From: Diplonema papillatum
Taxonomy: Eukaryota > Euglenozoa > Diplonemea > Diplonemida > Diplonemidae
Direction of reading: 5' to 3'
Assembly: GCA_030068145.1 (NCBI GenBank)
Contig: JAPJBO010000111.1
Coordinates: 186,001 to 250,000, forward strand
Length of the DNA: 64,000 nt
A model generated the notes under the pieces. It worked only from the letters and a program-made list of their open reading frames with translations. It was not told the origin of the DNA and did no database searches. A program made the position numbers and the translations under genes. This document shows, in pieces, positions 50,933 to 62,700 of the stretch (position 1 is the stretch's first letter; the number at the start of each line of letters is the position of its first letter).

Positions 50933-53915
50933 TATCGTGTCCTTACTTGTGTGGGAGGGGGGTCTTCTTCTTCTTTTTTCTTACTCCTGCCGGGTTCAAT
51001 CGGTGACTCTTGTTTCCTGCACGTATCGTTAACTTGCGTGTACATTCACGATCATGTTCAGCATGTATTGTTCGAGGAAAGCAGGTGTCCATTCATTTCT
51101 TGACTGTTTCTTGTAGTAAGCTGACGGTTTTCTGAAGTTTCCGTTTGAGTTGTGACGTGGGGTTTAGAGCGCGCTCTCATTTCCTATGTGTCTTGTCAAT
51201 CCAGGGTTCTTGCGACCGACACCGAGTTCACTTTTGTCTGCGTACCGGTTGTTCGTTTCCCCACTTGTAATTACCTCGTGTCATTCTCAAGTTAGGCGCT
51301 CTGATTACGTCTTTTTAGCCGGCACAATACATTGAAGGCAACCCGCAAGTTTGTTGATATCAAAAGTCAGCCGACGGAGTTTCACGTTCTTTTCGTGTTC
51401 CAGTTGTCAGCTACTGTCCTGAGCACGACTACCGTGGGCGACTGCGTATCTTTGAGGCGGGGGCGTTGTAGCGAAAAGAGGAAAGAGAGACTCGTTTGAA
51501 AGCCGAAGTGTGCAGTTGGAAGGAAGAGGAGGTGGGGAAAGTCGCGCTTCATGGGGCAGGCAGTGCGGTCGGCGTAGGTGTCAGCCAAGGCTGCCCGACT
51601 GCTCTGGTGGCCAGCCTTGATGAGAGCCGCAAGAAGCTCGCACTCAAGGTAGCTTCAGTCGCTGGAGTGAAGACGCCAACGCGGCGTAACGTTTTTTTGT
51701 TGCTTCTTCGAGAGCTCGGGTCAGGATCCTCTCAGGAAAGGAGCTGGAACCTCGGAATCGGTTCCTAGAAGCAGCACGTGTCGTTCTAATTCGGGAGCGA
51801 GTCAGCAAGAGAACGGTGCGATCTTTAAACGAGTGGCCCAAGGCAGCCTGCTGGGCGGCGAGTCGGTTCCTAAAAAAAGGTAGGTTGAAGGTTCCTTTCA
51901 TTGGTATCGTGTTGGCTTTCTCTTCCCCGTGCGCTGCACTGAAAAGCGTTGTTGAGCTACGAAGTCCGTATCTTGGTAGATAGGGTGGGTGCTCGCTTGG
52001 TGTGGTCACTGTGCCAGGCCCGTTTGCGGTTTCCTGGTGAAAGAAATACGTTTCTCACCAGTCTGTCCCCGGTACGTCTTGGCCAATCTCCACGTCAAGA
52101 CGTGTACTGGCGTCTTCTCCACGGTGGCATTTCTCTCTTAGAGCCTGCTTTCGTGACTGCTTTTGAACTCGCCTCCGTTTCCTTCGCGAGAAGTCAACTG
52201 AGCCACTGAGTATTCACGCCACCAGGTATCGTCCTTTCTGTTTCCAACGGGGGATCAGATTTTTCTGATCCAACTGCCGCACGCATCTGAGATCCGAAAG
52301 TTGCCCTGCGAAGAGGGTTCGCTTTGATTGTGACGTTGAGAACCGAAGTTGCCATCGGTTGCGGTGGGCGCGATACGAAAGGCCTGAGCTTCAAGTCAGA
52401 ACCCGCCCGGAAACCGCTCCACACGCAAGAAACACGATAGGGGAACAGCTGCTTTGTTCTGTTCATCTTCTTTTCACTTTTTGTATTCATTTCTTCTTTC
52501 GGACGGCAGGTCAGTACCGAGTTATGCAGACCTCTCTTCCCGGTTCACCCGCGTTTTGCCGTCGAATCCACCAGCCGTTTGCTTAGTCTGCAGTGTAGTG
52601 GGTCGCATTGTAGTGCACAAGCCGGTTCTGGGCTGCGCTGAATCCCTTTTCGTTGGTCTTGGAGAGAACAATTTCGGAACAACGGTGCGTAAACGAAGCC
52701 GACAAAAAGGTTCTTGCAGAGAGAGCGGGTACCCTGTCCGCGACGAACAACGATCATTGAACAGCTGGTGCTTACCATCCGCGACTTCGTTTATTAGAGT
52801 TAAAGTTTGCTTGAAACCCGGGGGTTTAGAGGCCCCGTGTGACCGTTGTTCAAAGGGTTCTCTTAGAGCAAGAAAGGGCCATACGAGTGCGGGTTGTTTA
52901 TTAGTGCACGCGGCAACTCCAGAAATATTGCTCTTCCAAACCCCAGGAAGCCGCGCCTAACGTAGGTAACGTCGTCCGGCGATGCAGAGACAAGCGTCCT
53001 TCAAAGGGCGGGGGAAACGAGAAAATGGGCTCGGAACAGACGACTTCTTCTCCTTCTGGACCTTGACCCCTCCTTTCCCACCCTTCTACACTTCAGGCAG
53101 CCAGCATCGGGAGTAGCACACCTGGCGGCATGGACCCTCGGGGACGGTTGCCTTCGAAGCTTCGTGGGGGGGGACACTATTTTACTTCTTTCTTGCTTGC
53201 GCTTTCATTTTTAGCAGTGTCTTCGGTAGGACATGCGGGGGGAGAACTTAGTTTCGGGGGGAGGGGGGACAGTTTGTTTGTTTAAGGGAAGGGAGACCAA
53301 CATGCCGGGGAGTCGGTTCACGTATTCTTGGAGGCCGGCATTTTAAAGTCTCCGGTTGACCGTAGGGGCTTGGAGTGGGGTGGAGTTTCGTGTGCCAATC
53401 TTGCGCCCGACTCGCACTGAAGCAAGGCGAGGGTCGCGGTTTCGGGCGGCTGACATCCCTCACACAGCTGATCCCAGAGCTGAAAGGGGGGCGAACTTCT
53501 GCCTCGTTGTCGAAAACTTGACCACCACGGAGGAGGTACCCTCGAAGAGGCACGATCCTGCTCTCGTGCAAACTGTGCAAAGGGTGGCTGTGTACAAATG
53601 TGGAGTGCTGGTTTGCTGATACTAAATTGCCTGTGGTGGCACAGCGCAGAGGCTAGTTTGCATAGCCGTAGCAGTGGCACAGTGGCAGGGGACGTTCACC
53701 AGAGACACGGCCTGGCTCACTTACCCACGTGGACGCTCAGGGTACGAGACGGCACTGGTCATGAACGACAACGCGCGCTTGTTCTTTTCGGCCGCCAGAA
53801 ACTGCTTCCACCGCAAGATGGACCGAGCAGGCTACGAAATAGAATCGTTAGTGACGTCGCGGGGCCCGTTGGCTCCCGGGCATCCACTCTACTACGCATT
53901 CGTAGACTGTTTCTC

Positions 53916-54322
53916 AAGGGGGAGGAGGAGGAGGAGGAGGAGGAGGAGGAGGAGGAGGAGGAGGAGGAGGAGGAGAGAGGAGGAGGAGGAGGAGGAGAGG
54001 GAGGAGGAGGAGGAGGAGAGGAGGAGGAGGAGGAGGAGGAGGAGGAGGAGGAGGAGAGGAGAGGAGGAGGAGAGGAGGAGGAGGGAGGAGGAGGAGGAGG
54101 AGGAGGAGGAGGAGGAGGAGGAGGAGGAGGAGGAGGAGGGGAGGAGGAGGAGGAGGAGGAGGAGGAGGAGGAGGAGGAGGAGGAGGAGGAGGAGGAGGAG
54201 GGGAGGAGGAGGAGGAGAGGAGAGGAGGAGGGGAGGAGGAGGAGGAGGAGGAGGAGGAGGAGGAGGAGGAGGAGGAGGAGGAGGAGAGGAGGAGGGAGGA
54301 GGAGGAGGAGGAGGAGGAGGAG
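53916..54322 (+). repeat. 407-base homopurine GGA tract, unit B
   Basis: Every base from 53916 to 54322 is A or G, overwhelmingly GGA with occasional GAGA or GGGA variants. After one T the tract continues to about 54353. The same site holds 57 purines in unit A and 36 in unit C. Confidence 0.95.
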
Positions 54323-55107
54323 TGAGGGGAGGAGGAGGAGGAGGAGGAGGAGGAGTGCGGGGTTCTCTGTGTTGGAGGGGGAAATCCCCCCCCCGAACGG
54401 CTGTACCACACAGCCGGTGCCCGTAAAAAAGCTCACACGCAGCCAGCGAGAGTGTGAGCTTGCGCCTGCAGCGCCAGGGCAGGTCTCGAGTCTGCGGTAG
54501 AACCTGGCAGCAGGCACCGCCCCAAAACGACCCGATGAGCAGGGAAAAGGTACCGAGTCCAAACACAGTCCGAGTAGTACAAGTATTTTGAACTTGACAT
54601 GCAGCAGCAATCTGTCGCGATGAACTGCACGTGGTTGTAGTGCTAGTATTAGTTGTACTTCGCATGCAGCAACGATCTGAGTATTTTCTCGAACGGAGCA
54701 GTCTGTACAAACAAACGTACGACACAAGGCGGCTGGAGTCGAAGACTGAAGTTGCTGGTAGCGAAAGTTCGGAGATCAAGGTTCGCTGTTCTACTTTCAC
54801 CTTTCACTTGAACTATGCCACAGTGAGAGAAAGGGAGGTCAGCTCTGCATTTGGGCACGAACGGGTTTTCCGACTCCGCAGCACAACAGCGCAAACTCAC
54901 AAGGTCTAGTCCTACGATTCCCCGCAGGATTCCCATGCGTTTGGAGTAGCTTGACGGACTGGTTTTCCCCGGTTGACCAAACAGAAATCAAATTAGGGAC
55001 GTTTCTCAACTGCGTCGTGAAACCGGAACTGGGTGTCCTTACGCAAAAATAAAGCGTGCGCTTGTGTTGGTGCGGAGAGGAGCTTGTTGTGTTGATGGTG
55101 CTGCTCT

Positions 55108-55743
55108 TCACAAGGCGGAGCAGATGAGGGACGTGCAACACAGGGTTACGTAGAGGCAAGCTCCCGTTTCGAAAGAGGCGCGTGGGCAGGAATCGACCTC
55201 CTCGTATTTGGGAGGGCAGACAGGGATGGCGAGGCAGCACTCTTTAGGCTGCGGGACGCACGTCGGCCTGCCGAGGTAGTCAAGCTTGCACACCTCGGCG
55301 GTGCCGCAGGAAGTCCATGCACACGCGTTCATCACACAGCATGATCCGTCACAGCTCCTGCCAAAGCACCTAGTCGACGGGTCGTTCAAGCAGACTTGGT
55401 TCACCGGACACCCGGTGCTGGGGCATGTTGACTTCGCTGATTCGCACGGGCTCGATGGACACTTCTTCGAGTCCAAGCACTTCCCCGCCTCGCATGAGAA
55501 GACACCGCCGCTGCAAGTGCACGAGTCGCAGGTGTTCGACCCGTCGCCGTTTCCGCTCCAGCCGTCCGGTACAAAAAACCCGCACTCAGTCTGGCAGCTC
55601 GAGTAGCACCCGATAGTCCCGTCGGAATTCTTTTGGCACGTTGTCCCAGACGCGCAGAGCACCGTTTCGCAGCTCACAGGTAGACCGATGTTGGCAGCCA
55701 TCGCCAGCGCAGCCATCGACAACATCGCGACCGAGCGCATCAT
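55108..55743 (-). CDS. secreted cysteine-rich protein, copy B
   Basis: A 211-residue paralogue of the proteins at 50297 and 59957, with all 32 cysteines retained. Copy-specific residues are V5, N18-I19, TAEV in place of ATEV, and FETG in place of FVTG near the C-terminus. It shares FGRS with copy C. The 5' flank (ATTATCGTGTCCTTACTTGTG) and 3' flank are also conserved, so regulation is probably shared. Confidence 0.85.
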   Translation of the reverse strand: MMRSVAMLSMAALAMAANIGLPVSCETVLCASGTTCQKNSDGTIGCYSSCQTECGFFVPDGWSGNGDGSNTCDSCTCSGGVFSCEAGKCLDSKKCPSSPCESAKSTCPSTGCPVNQVCLNDPSTRCFGRSCDGSCCVMNACAWTSCGTAEVCKLDYLGRPTCVPQPKECCLAIPVCPPKYEEVDSCPRASFETGACLYVTLCCTSLICSAL

Positions 55744-56767
55744 TATCGTGTCCTTACTTGTGTGGGATGGGGGGTTTCTTCTTCTTTTATCTTACTCCTG
55801 CCGGTATCCATCGGTGACGCTTGTTTCCTGCAAGGATCGTTAACTTGCGTGTACATTCACGATCATGTTCACATGTATTGTTCGGGGAAAGCAGGTGTCC
55901 ATTCATTTCTTGACTGGTTCTTGTAGTTTCTTGAAGTTTCCGTCTGAGTCGTGACGCGGGGTTTAGAGCGCGCTCTCTTTCCTATGTGTCTTGTCAATTT
56001 CCGGGGTTCTTGCAACCGACACCGAGTTCACTTTTGTGTGCGTGCCGGTTGATCTCGTGTTATTCTCAAGTTAGGCACTCTGAATACGTCTATTTGGCCT
56101 GCACAATACAATGAAGGCAACCCGCAAGGTTGTTGGTATCAAAAGTCAGCCGACGGAGTTTCACGTTCTTTTCGTGTTCTAGTTGTCAGCTACTGTCCTG
56201 GGCACGACTACCGTGGGCGACTGCGTATCTCTGAGGCTGAGGCGTTGTATCGAAAAGAGGAAAGAGAGACTCGTTTGAAAGCCGAAGTGTGCAGTTGGAA
56301 GGAAGAGGAGGTGGGGAGGTGGGGAAAACGGCGCTTCATGGGGCAGGCAGTGCGGTCGGCGTAGGTGTCAGCCCAGGCTGCCCGACTGCTCTGGTGGCCA
56401 GCCTTGATGAGAGCGGCAAGATGCTCACACTCAAGGTAGCTTCAGTCGCTGGTCGCTGGAGTGAAGACGCCAACGCGGCGTAACGTTTTTTTGTTGTTTC
56501 TTCGAGAGCTCGGGTCAGGATCCTCTCAGGAAAGGAGCTGGAACATCGGAATCGGTTCCTAGAAGCAGCACGTGTCGTTCTAATTCGGGAGCGAGTCAGC
56601 AAGAGAACGGTGCGATCTTTAAACGAGTGGCCCAAGGCAGCCTGCTGGGCGGCGAGTCGGTTCCTAAAAAAAGGTAGGTTGAAGGTTCCTTTCTTTTGGT
56701 ATCGTTTTGGTTTTCTCTTCCCCGTGCAGTACGCTGAAAAGCGTTGTTGAGCTACGAAGTCCGTATC

Positions 56768-57002
56768 ATGCAGGGTCAAACCCTTGCGTCTTTGTGGTAA
56801 ACGCTGCCGCGGGGCCGACAGAGCCCAAGCAAATTTTTTTGGAAAAAGAAATTGCTCAACTTCATCAAAAATCACCGCAGTTTTTGTTCCAAATTTGTTT
56901 TTTTTTCAAAACCCCAATTTTTTTCCAGAAAAAATGGGTGGCCATTTTTTTTTGGGTCCAACTCCCTCCTACCAAAAAGACACAAGGTTTTGACCCTGCA
57001 TG
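56768..57002. mobile_element. MITE with TIRs and GTATC target duplication
   Basis: The left end ATGCAGGGTCAAACCCTTG is mirrored by CAAGGTTTTGACCCTGCAT, and imperfect pairing extends about 32 bases. GTATC lies on both sides (56763-56767, 57003-57007). Unit B has a single GTATC and no insert, so it is the empty site. The interior is A/T-run-rich and non-coding, so the element needs a transposase from elsewhere. Confidence 0.85.
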
Positions 57003-58279
57003 GTATCTTGATGGATAGGGTGGGTGCTCGCTTGGTGTGGTCACTGTACCAGGCCCATTTGCGGTTTCGTGGTGAAAGAAATACGTTTCTCACCAGTCTG
57101 TCCCCGGTACGTCTTGGCCAATATCCACGTCAAGGCGTGTACTGGCGACGTCTTCTCCACGGTTGCATTTCTCTCTTAGAGCCTGCTTTCGTGACTGCTT
57201 TTGAACTCGCCTCCGTTTTCTTCCCGAGAAGTCAACTGAGCCACTGAGTACTCACGCCACCAGGTATCCTTTCTGTTTCCAACTGCCGCACGCATCTGTG
57301 ATCCGAAAGTTGCCCTGCGAAGAGGGTTCGCTTGATTGTGACGTTGAGAACCGAAGTTGCCATCGGTTGCGGTGGGCGCGATGCGAACGTCCTGAGCTTC
57401 AAGTCAGAACCAGCTCGAAAACCGCTCCACACGCAGGAATAGAAACACGATAGGGTAACAGCTGCTTTGTTCTGTTCATCTTCTTTTCACTTTTTGTATT
57501 CATTTCTTCTTTCGGACGGCAGGTCAGTTCGGAGTTCTGCAGCCCTCTCTTCACCCGCGTTTTGCCGTCGAATCCACCAGCCGTTTGCTTAGTCTGCAGT
57601 GTAGTGGGTCGCATTGTAGTGCACAAGCCGGTTCTGGGCTGCGCTGAATCTCTTTTCGTTGGTCTTGGAGAGAACAATTTCGGAACAACGGTGCGTAAAC
57701 GAAGCCGACAAAAAGGTTCTTGCAGAGAGAGCGGGTACCCTGTCCACGCGACGAACAACGATCATTGAACAGCTGGTGCTTACCATCCGCTACTTCGTTT
57801 ACTAGAGATAAGGTTTGCCTGAAATTGCGGGGGTTTAGAGGCCCCGTGTGACCGTTGTTCAAAGGGTTCTCTTAGAGCAAGAAAGGGCCATACGAGTGCG
57901 GGTTGTTTATTAGTGCACGCGGCAACTCCAGAAATATTGCTCTTCCAAACCCCAGGAAGCCGCGCCTAACGTAGGTAACGTCGTCCGGCGACGCAGAGAC
58001 AAGCGTCCTTCAAAGGGCGGGGGAAACGAGAAAAGGGGCTCGGAAGAGACGACTTCTTCTCCTTCTGGACCTTGACCCCTCCTTTCCCACCCTTCTACAC
58101 TTCAGGCAGCCAGCATCGGGAGTAGCACACCTGGCGGCATGGACCCTCGGGGACGGTTGCCTTCGAAGCTTCGTAGGGGGGGACACTATTTTCATTATTT
58201 CTTGTTTGCGCTTTCATTTTTAGCAGTGTCTTCGGTAGGACATGCGGGGGAAGGGGGGGAAGTTTGTTTACGTATTTAA

Positions 58280-58535
58280 CCACATACGGACGGAGGGTGC
58301 TGTTTTTGTGGAAATGGACCTTTCAAGGCAAACCTTGGGTCATACTCAAAAGGGGGGTTCGTAGGTCAAAAACGGGAATCGAGGGGCGTATTTGAAAGAT
58401 TTCGTGGCAGATCTTTCAAATGCGCACCCTGACGCTGAATGAATACACATGGAAGTAAGACACCCGTGGCGTCTTGCAGATACCCGCGAATGAATGAATT
58501 AACTACGCCATATGGCGTAGTTCGTCCGTATGTGG
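58280..58535. mobile_element. piggyBac-type MITE with TTAA target sites
   Basis: CCACATACGGACG at the left is perfectly mirrored by CGTCCGTATGTGG at the right, each bordered by TTAA (58276-58279 and 58536-58539). Unit B has GTTTAAGGG with one TTAA and no insert. The interior contains a 22-base palindrome (58501-58522) and the inverted pair ATTTGAAAGAT/ATCTTTCAAAT. It is non-coding. Confidence 0.85.
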
Positions 58536-59169
58536 TTAAGGGAAGGGAGACCAACATGCCGGGGAGTCGGTTCACGTATTCTTGGAGGCCGGCATTTTAA
58601 AGTCTCCGGTTGACCGTAGGGGCTTGGAGTGGGGTGGAGTTTCGTGTGCCAATCTTGCGCCCGACTCGCACTGAAGCAAGGCGAGGGTCGCGGTTTCGGG
58701 CGGCTGACATCCCTCACACAGCTGATCCCAGAGCTGAAAGGGGGGCGAACTTCTGCCTCGTTGTCGAAAACTTGACCACCACGGAGGAGGTACCCTCGAA
58801 GAGGCACGATCCTGCTCTCGTGCAAACTGTGCAAAGGGTGGCTGTGTACAAATGTGGAGTGCTGGTTTGCTGATACTAAATTGCCTGTGGTGGCACAGCG
58901 CAGAGGCTAGTTTGCATAGCCGTAGCAGTGGCACAGTGGCAGGGGACGTTCACCAGAGACACGGCCTGGCTCACTTACCCACGTGGACGCTCAGGGTACG
59001 AGACGGCACTGGTCATGAACGACAACGCGCGCTTGTTCTTTTCGGCCGCCAGAAACTGCTTCCACCGCAAGATGGACCGAGCAGGCTACGAAATAGAATC
59101 GTTAGTGACGTCGCGGGGCCCGTTGGCTCCCGGGCATCCACTCTACTACGCATTCGTAGACTGTTTCTC

Positions 59170-59205
59170 AAGGGGAAGGAGGAGGAGGAGGAGGAGGAGG
59201 AGGAG
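59170..59205 (+). repeat. GGA tract, unit C (36 purines)
   Basis: The short version of the same homopurine site, flanked by the same CTGTTTCTC and GTGCGGGG sequences. Confidence 0.95.
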
Positions 59206-59956
59206 TGCGGGGTTCTCTGTGTTGGAGAGGGAAATCCCCCCCCCCCCCCAAACGGCTGTACCACACAGCCGGTGCCCGAAAAAGCTCACACGCAGCCAGC
59301 GAGAGTGTGAGCTTGCGCCTGCAGCGCCAGGGCGGGTCTCGAGTCTGCGGTAGAACCTGGCAGCAGGCACCGCCCCAAAACGACCCGAAGTGAGCAGGGA
59401 AAAAGTACCGAGTCAAAGACAGTGCAAAGCACCCCGAGTAGTACTAGTATTTTGAACTTGACATGCAGCAGCAATCTGTACTGCACACAGCCACATTGTA
59501 GTGCTAGCGTTAGTTTGTACTAAGCATGTAGCAACGATATGAGTACTATTTCGAACGAGCAGTCTGTACAAACAAACGTACGACAAGGCGGCTGGAGTCG
59601 AAGACTGATGTTGCTGGTAGCGAAGGTTCGTCGTTCTACTTTCACCTTTCACTTGAACTATGCCACAGTGCGAGAAAGGGAGGTCAGTTCTGCATTTGGG
59701 CACGAACGGTTTTCCGACCGCAGCACAACAGCGCAAACTCACAAGGTCTAGTCCTACAATTCCCCGCAGGATTCTCATGCGTTTGGAGTAGTTTGGCGGA
59801 CTAATTTTGTAGGGTCCCCGGTTGACCAAACAGCTTGTGGACGGGGGAGGGACGTCTCTCAACTGTGTCGTGAAACCGGAACTGGGGTCCTTGCGCAAAA
59901 AATAAAGCGTGGCTTGTGTTGGCGCGGAGAGGAGCTTGTTGGGTTGGTGCTGCTCT

Positions 59957-60592
59957 TCACAATGCGGAGCAGATGAGGGACGTGCAACACAGGGTTACGT
60001 AGAGGCAAGCTCCCGTTACGAAAGAGGCGCGTGGGCAGGAATCGACCTCCTCGTATTTAGGAGGGCAGACAGGAATGGCGAGGCAGCACTCTTTAGGCTG
60101 CGGGACGCACGTCGGCCTGCCGAGGTAGTCAAGCTTGCACACCTCGGTGGCGCCGCAGGAAGTCCATGCACACGCGTTCATCACACAGCATGATCCGTCA
60201 CAGCTCCTGCCAAAGCACCTAGTCGACGGGTCGTTCAAGCAGACTTGGTTCACCGGACACCCGGTGCTGGGGCATGTTGACTTCGCTGATTCGCACGGGC
60301 TCGATGGACACTTCTTCGAGTCCAAACACTTCCCCGCCTCGCATGAGAAGACACCGCCGCTGCAAGTGCACGAGTCGCAGGTGTTTGACCCGTCGCCGTT
60401 TCCGCTCCAGCCGTCCGGCACAAAAAACCCGCACCCAGTCTGGCAGCTCGAGTAGCACCCGATAGTCCCGTCGGAGTTCTTTTGGCACGTTGTCCCAGAC
60501 GCGCAGAGCACCGTTTCGCAGCTCACCGGTAGACCAATTTCGGCAGCCATCGCCAGCGCAGCCATCGACAACATAGCGACCGAGCGCATCAT
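59957..60592 (-). CDS. secreted cysteine-rich protein, copy C
   Basis: A 211-residue paralogue with the same signal peptide and cysteine pattern. Copy-specific residues are E18-I19 and TGC in place of TEC. It shares FGRS with copy B but ATEV and FVTG with copy A, so it is a mosaic of the two. The frame is open further upstream (to 60691), but the conserved MMRSVAM start and the divergent upstream sequence favour 60592. Confidence 0.85.
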   Translation of the reverse strand: MMRSVAMLSMAALAMAAEIGLPVSCETVLCASGTTCQKNSDGTIGCYSSCQTGCGFFVPDGWSGNGDGSNTCDSCTCSGGVFSCEAGKCLDSKKCPSSPCESAKSTCPSTGCPVNQVCLNDPSTRCFGRSCDGSCCVMNACAWTSCGATEVCKLDYLGRPTCVPQPKECCLAIPVCPPKYEEVDSCPRASFVTGACLYVTLCCTSLICSAL

Positions 60593-60722
60593 TATCGTGT
60601 CGTTACTTGTGTGGGAGGGGGTCTTCTTTTTTCTTACTCCTGCCGGTATACTATGTTTTGTTCTGCAAGTATCCCTTACTTGCGAGTACATTCACGATCA
60701 TTCAGCGTGTATTGTTCGCAGA

Positions 60723-62228
60723 AGAAATGGCTAGCTCAACAACATGCAAGCGCTGCCTACTCGTAACCGGTTCGGGCTACCAAGAGGTACAAATTATGTG
60801 GTCTCACTCGCTGAACACCCTGGAATCCTTGAAAGGAACATATCCCGAGTCTAGGTTCTGTTTTCATCGGCAGGAAGTAGCCAAACATGCTAAGTACGAC
60901 AGGCCCCCCATTTTTACCTTCTGTTGGACGGGCACTGCCAGCAGGGAGCAAAACAGACTTCGGCTCTGAGGTAGCCCACCTGCTGTACTATCGGCGAAAC
61001 AGCAGTCAAGGGAACGGACTTGAGACGTAGTGTAGGCGGGGAAAGGAGGCCAGTTGACTCAACAGGAACGGAGCACGATATTCGGAAGGGGAGGCGCCGT
61101 GGAAGGTCCCCCCCCCCCCCCCAAGAAAGTCCCTTTTAAAGAGTCGGAAGAAGATACTCGGATGTGTTGTCGGTACTCGTGCCGGGGGCTACAGGGAGAC
61201 GAGAAGCGCTGTTGCAGCTACGAAAACGGGTCCACTACACCGAGGTTCCCCTGCCCTTTGAGGGGCCACCAGCAAGCTTCGTTTCTTTGGAATTAATTCA
61301 GGTTGTTGTTGCGTTTTGGGGGAGTCTTGATGGGTATGCCAGCCTTTCGCTACGGGACTCGAAAGGTCACTCTCTTGGCGCGCGTTCGTCGGGGTAGCTC
61401 ACAAGCGGGTACAGTGCATGTGGCCGCACTCGCTGGACTATCTATGACTCCTGAAAGGCGGAGTATATCGTGTATCGGGGTGGACCAAGCACTGCCTACA
61501 TGTGCCCACCAGAGGTACAAAGCATGTGGTCTCGCCCGTGGACGGTCTTGAACTCCTGCCGACGGCTGCAGTCGCAACGGGCTTCAGAACCGGGGCCATA
61601 ATATTACCATCGTGCGGCAACTAAGATGTTCACGAAGAATCGATAGTAGTCGTACAACTCAGGACTGATAGTGAGGCAGTCTCCTCATGAACGTCGGCCG
61701 CTCCCGTCTGGGTTGCCACTATGCTTGGAATTCGCGACTGCGGCCAGCCCGAGCACTTCCTACAAAACGTAGGTGCGTTTTCAACAACGGAATCCCCAAC
61801 TAGCTCCTGGGGGCTGTGCTGGCAGGTATTCTGTCGTCGTTTCGAGATGTCTTTTCAACCCGCACTACTCACAAACCTGCACATTCCTTTACTATACTAC
61901 AAAAGAACCCGTTCGACGAAGGTCGTTCGTGTGACGAGCTTCTCATTTTTCAGAGTTAAAGTTCGCTTGATGTTTTCCTCAAACATTTCATGTTTGGTGA
62001 GCCGGCCCACCCCTGCTGATAGTCTGTGCAGGCAATTCGATGCAGTTCCAGGAGATAGGGGTGGACGGGCTCATTGGCAAAAGAAGAAAGGGGGGCGGAC
62101 GAGGAATTATATCGGTCGTAGAGATGTTATCACGGACCGGCCCCCCCGGAACCCGATAGGGTTCTGGCAGGCGGGGGAGTCCGTCCGTCGTGCGGAAGCG
62201 CCGTCTTTAATCGTTGCGGGCTCACTTT
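60723..62228. other. spacer without a recognisable gene
   Basis: No open frame shows host-like codon bias. There is a 14-base C-run near 61110. The CAACATTTCATGTTTGGT and GCAGGCAAT repeats (61983, 62028) are shared with 27005 and 2760. Confidence 0.4.
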
Positions 62229-62700
62229 GGACGTGGTCAACAGCATCATACATGTGTCGCCACTTCAGGTACCCGCGCTCCTTCCTTTTCGGCAAAGCAT
62301 AGTGGCAGGTGGGGCGAGCTATACGCCTTGACTCAGGACTTCTTGGCGCCACAGCGCAATGTAGGCACTCGCTCTGGACATGGTCAAGGCAGGATGTGTC
62401 GCCACTTCATGTCTCTGCAACCGGATTGCGGAATGTGCACGTTTCACTTTCGGCCTTTCGGCAATGCATCACTCAGTGGCAGGTGAGGCGAGCCATTACG
62501 CCTTGGCTCAGGACTTCTTGGCGCCACAGCGCATAGGCACTCACTCTGGACATGGTCAAGGCAGGATGTGCCGCCACTTCATGCCTCTGCAACCGGATTG
62601 CGGAATGTGCACGTTTCACTTTCGGCCTTTCGGCAATGCATCACTCAGTGGCAAGTGAGGCGAGCCATTACGTCTTGTCACCACAAAGCAATGTAGGCAG
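62229..62700 (+). repeat. 173-bp tandem repeat, two full and two partial copies
   Basis: Units beginning AGTGGCAGGTG-GGCGAGC start at 62301, 62475 and 62647 (spacing 174 and 172). Each contains TGGACATGGTCAAGGCAGGA, GCAACCGGATTGCGGAATG and TTTCGGCAATGCATCACTC. 62229-62300 is a degenerate partial copy. Confidence 0.9.

Larger units (their letters stand above)
45783..51261 (-). repeat. tandem 5-kb unit A
   Basis: Homologous along much of its length to 51262-56040 and 56041-60722. Landmarks in order: CACTTGT-CTCGTGTCATT, ACGTCTTTTTAGCC, TCAGTCGACAGAGTTTCACG, the GAACCGAAGTTGCCATCGGTTGC block, CTTACCATCCGCTACTTCG, a GGA tract, then the cysteine-rich gene. Unit A is the most diverged and carries extra insertions (47061-47605, 47635-47910, 48627-48843). 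Confidence 0.85.
51262..56040 (-). repeat. tandem 5-kb unit B
   Basis: Very similar to unit C over nearly the whole length, and less so to unit A. Differences from C are mainly the GGA tract length and two clean insertions present only in C (56768-57002, 58280-58535). Confidence 0.9.
56041..60722 (-). repeat. tandem 5-kb unit C
   Basis: Third copy. Similarity to unit B ends at about 60722 after CGTGTATTGTTCG, marking the right edge of the tandem amplification. Confidence 0.85.

Noticed and set aside
53598..54800. Frames of 250-322 residues rich in Glu, Arg, Gly or Pro, Ser, Leu
   Set aside because: They are translations of the GGA tract in its six frames and change with tract length among the three units.
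60593..60691. N-terminal extension of cysteine-rich copy C to 60691
   Set aside because: It is not conserved in copies A and B, precedes a good signal peptide start, and lies in the shared promoter region.
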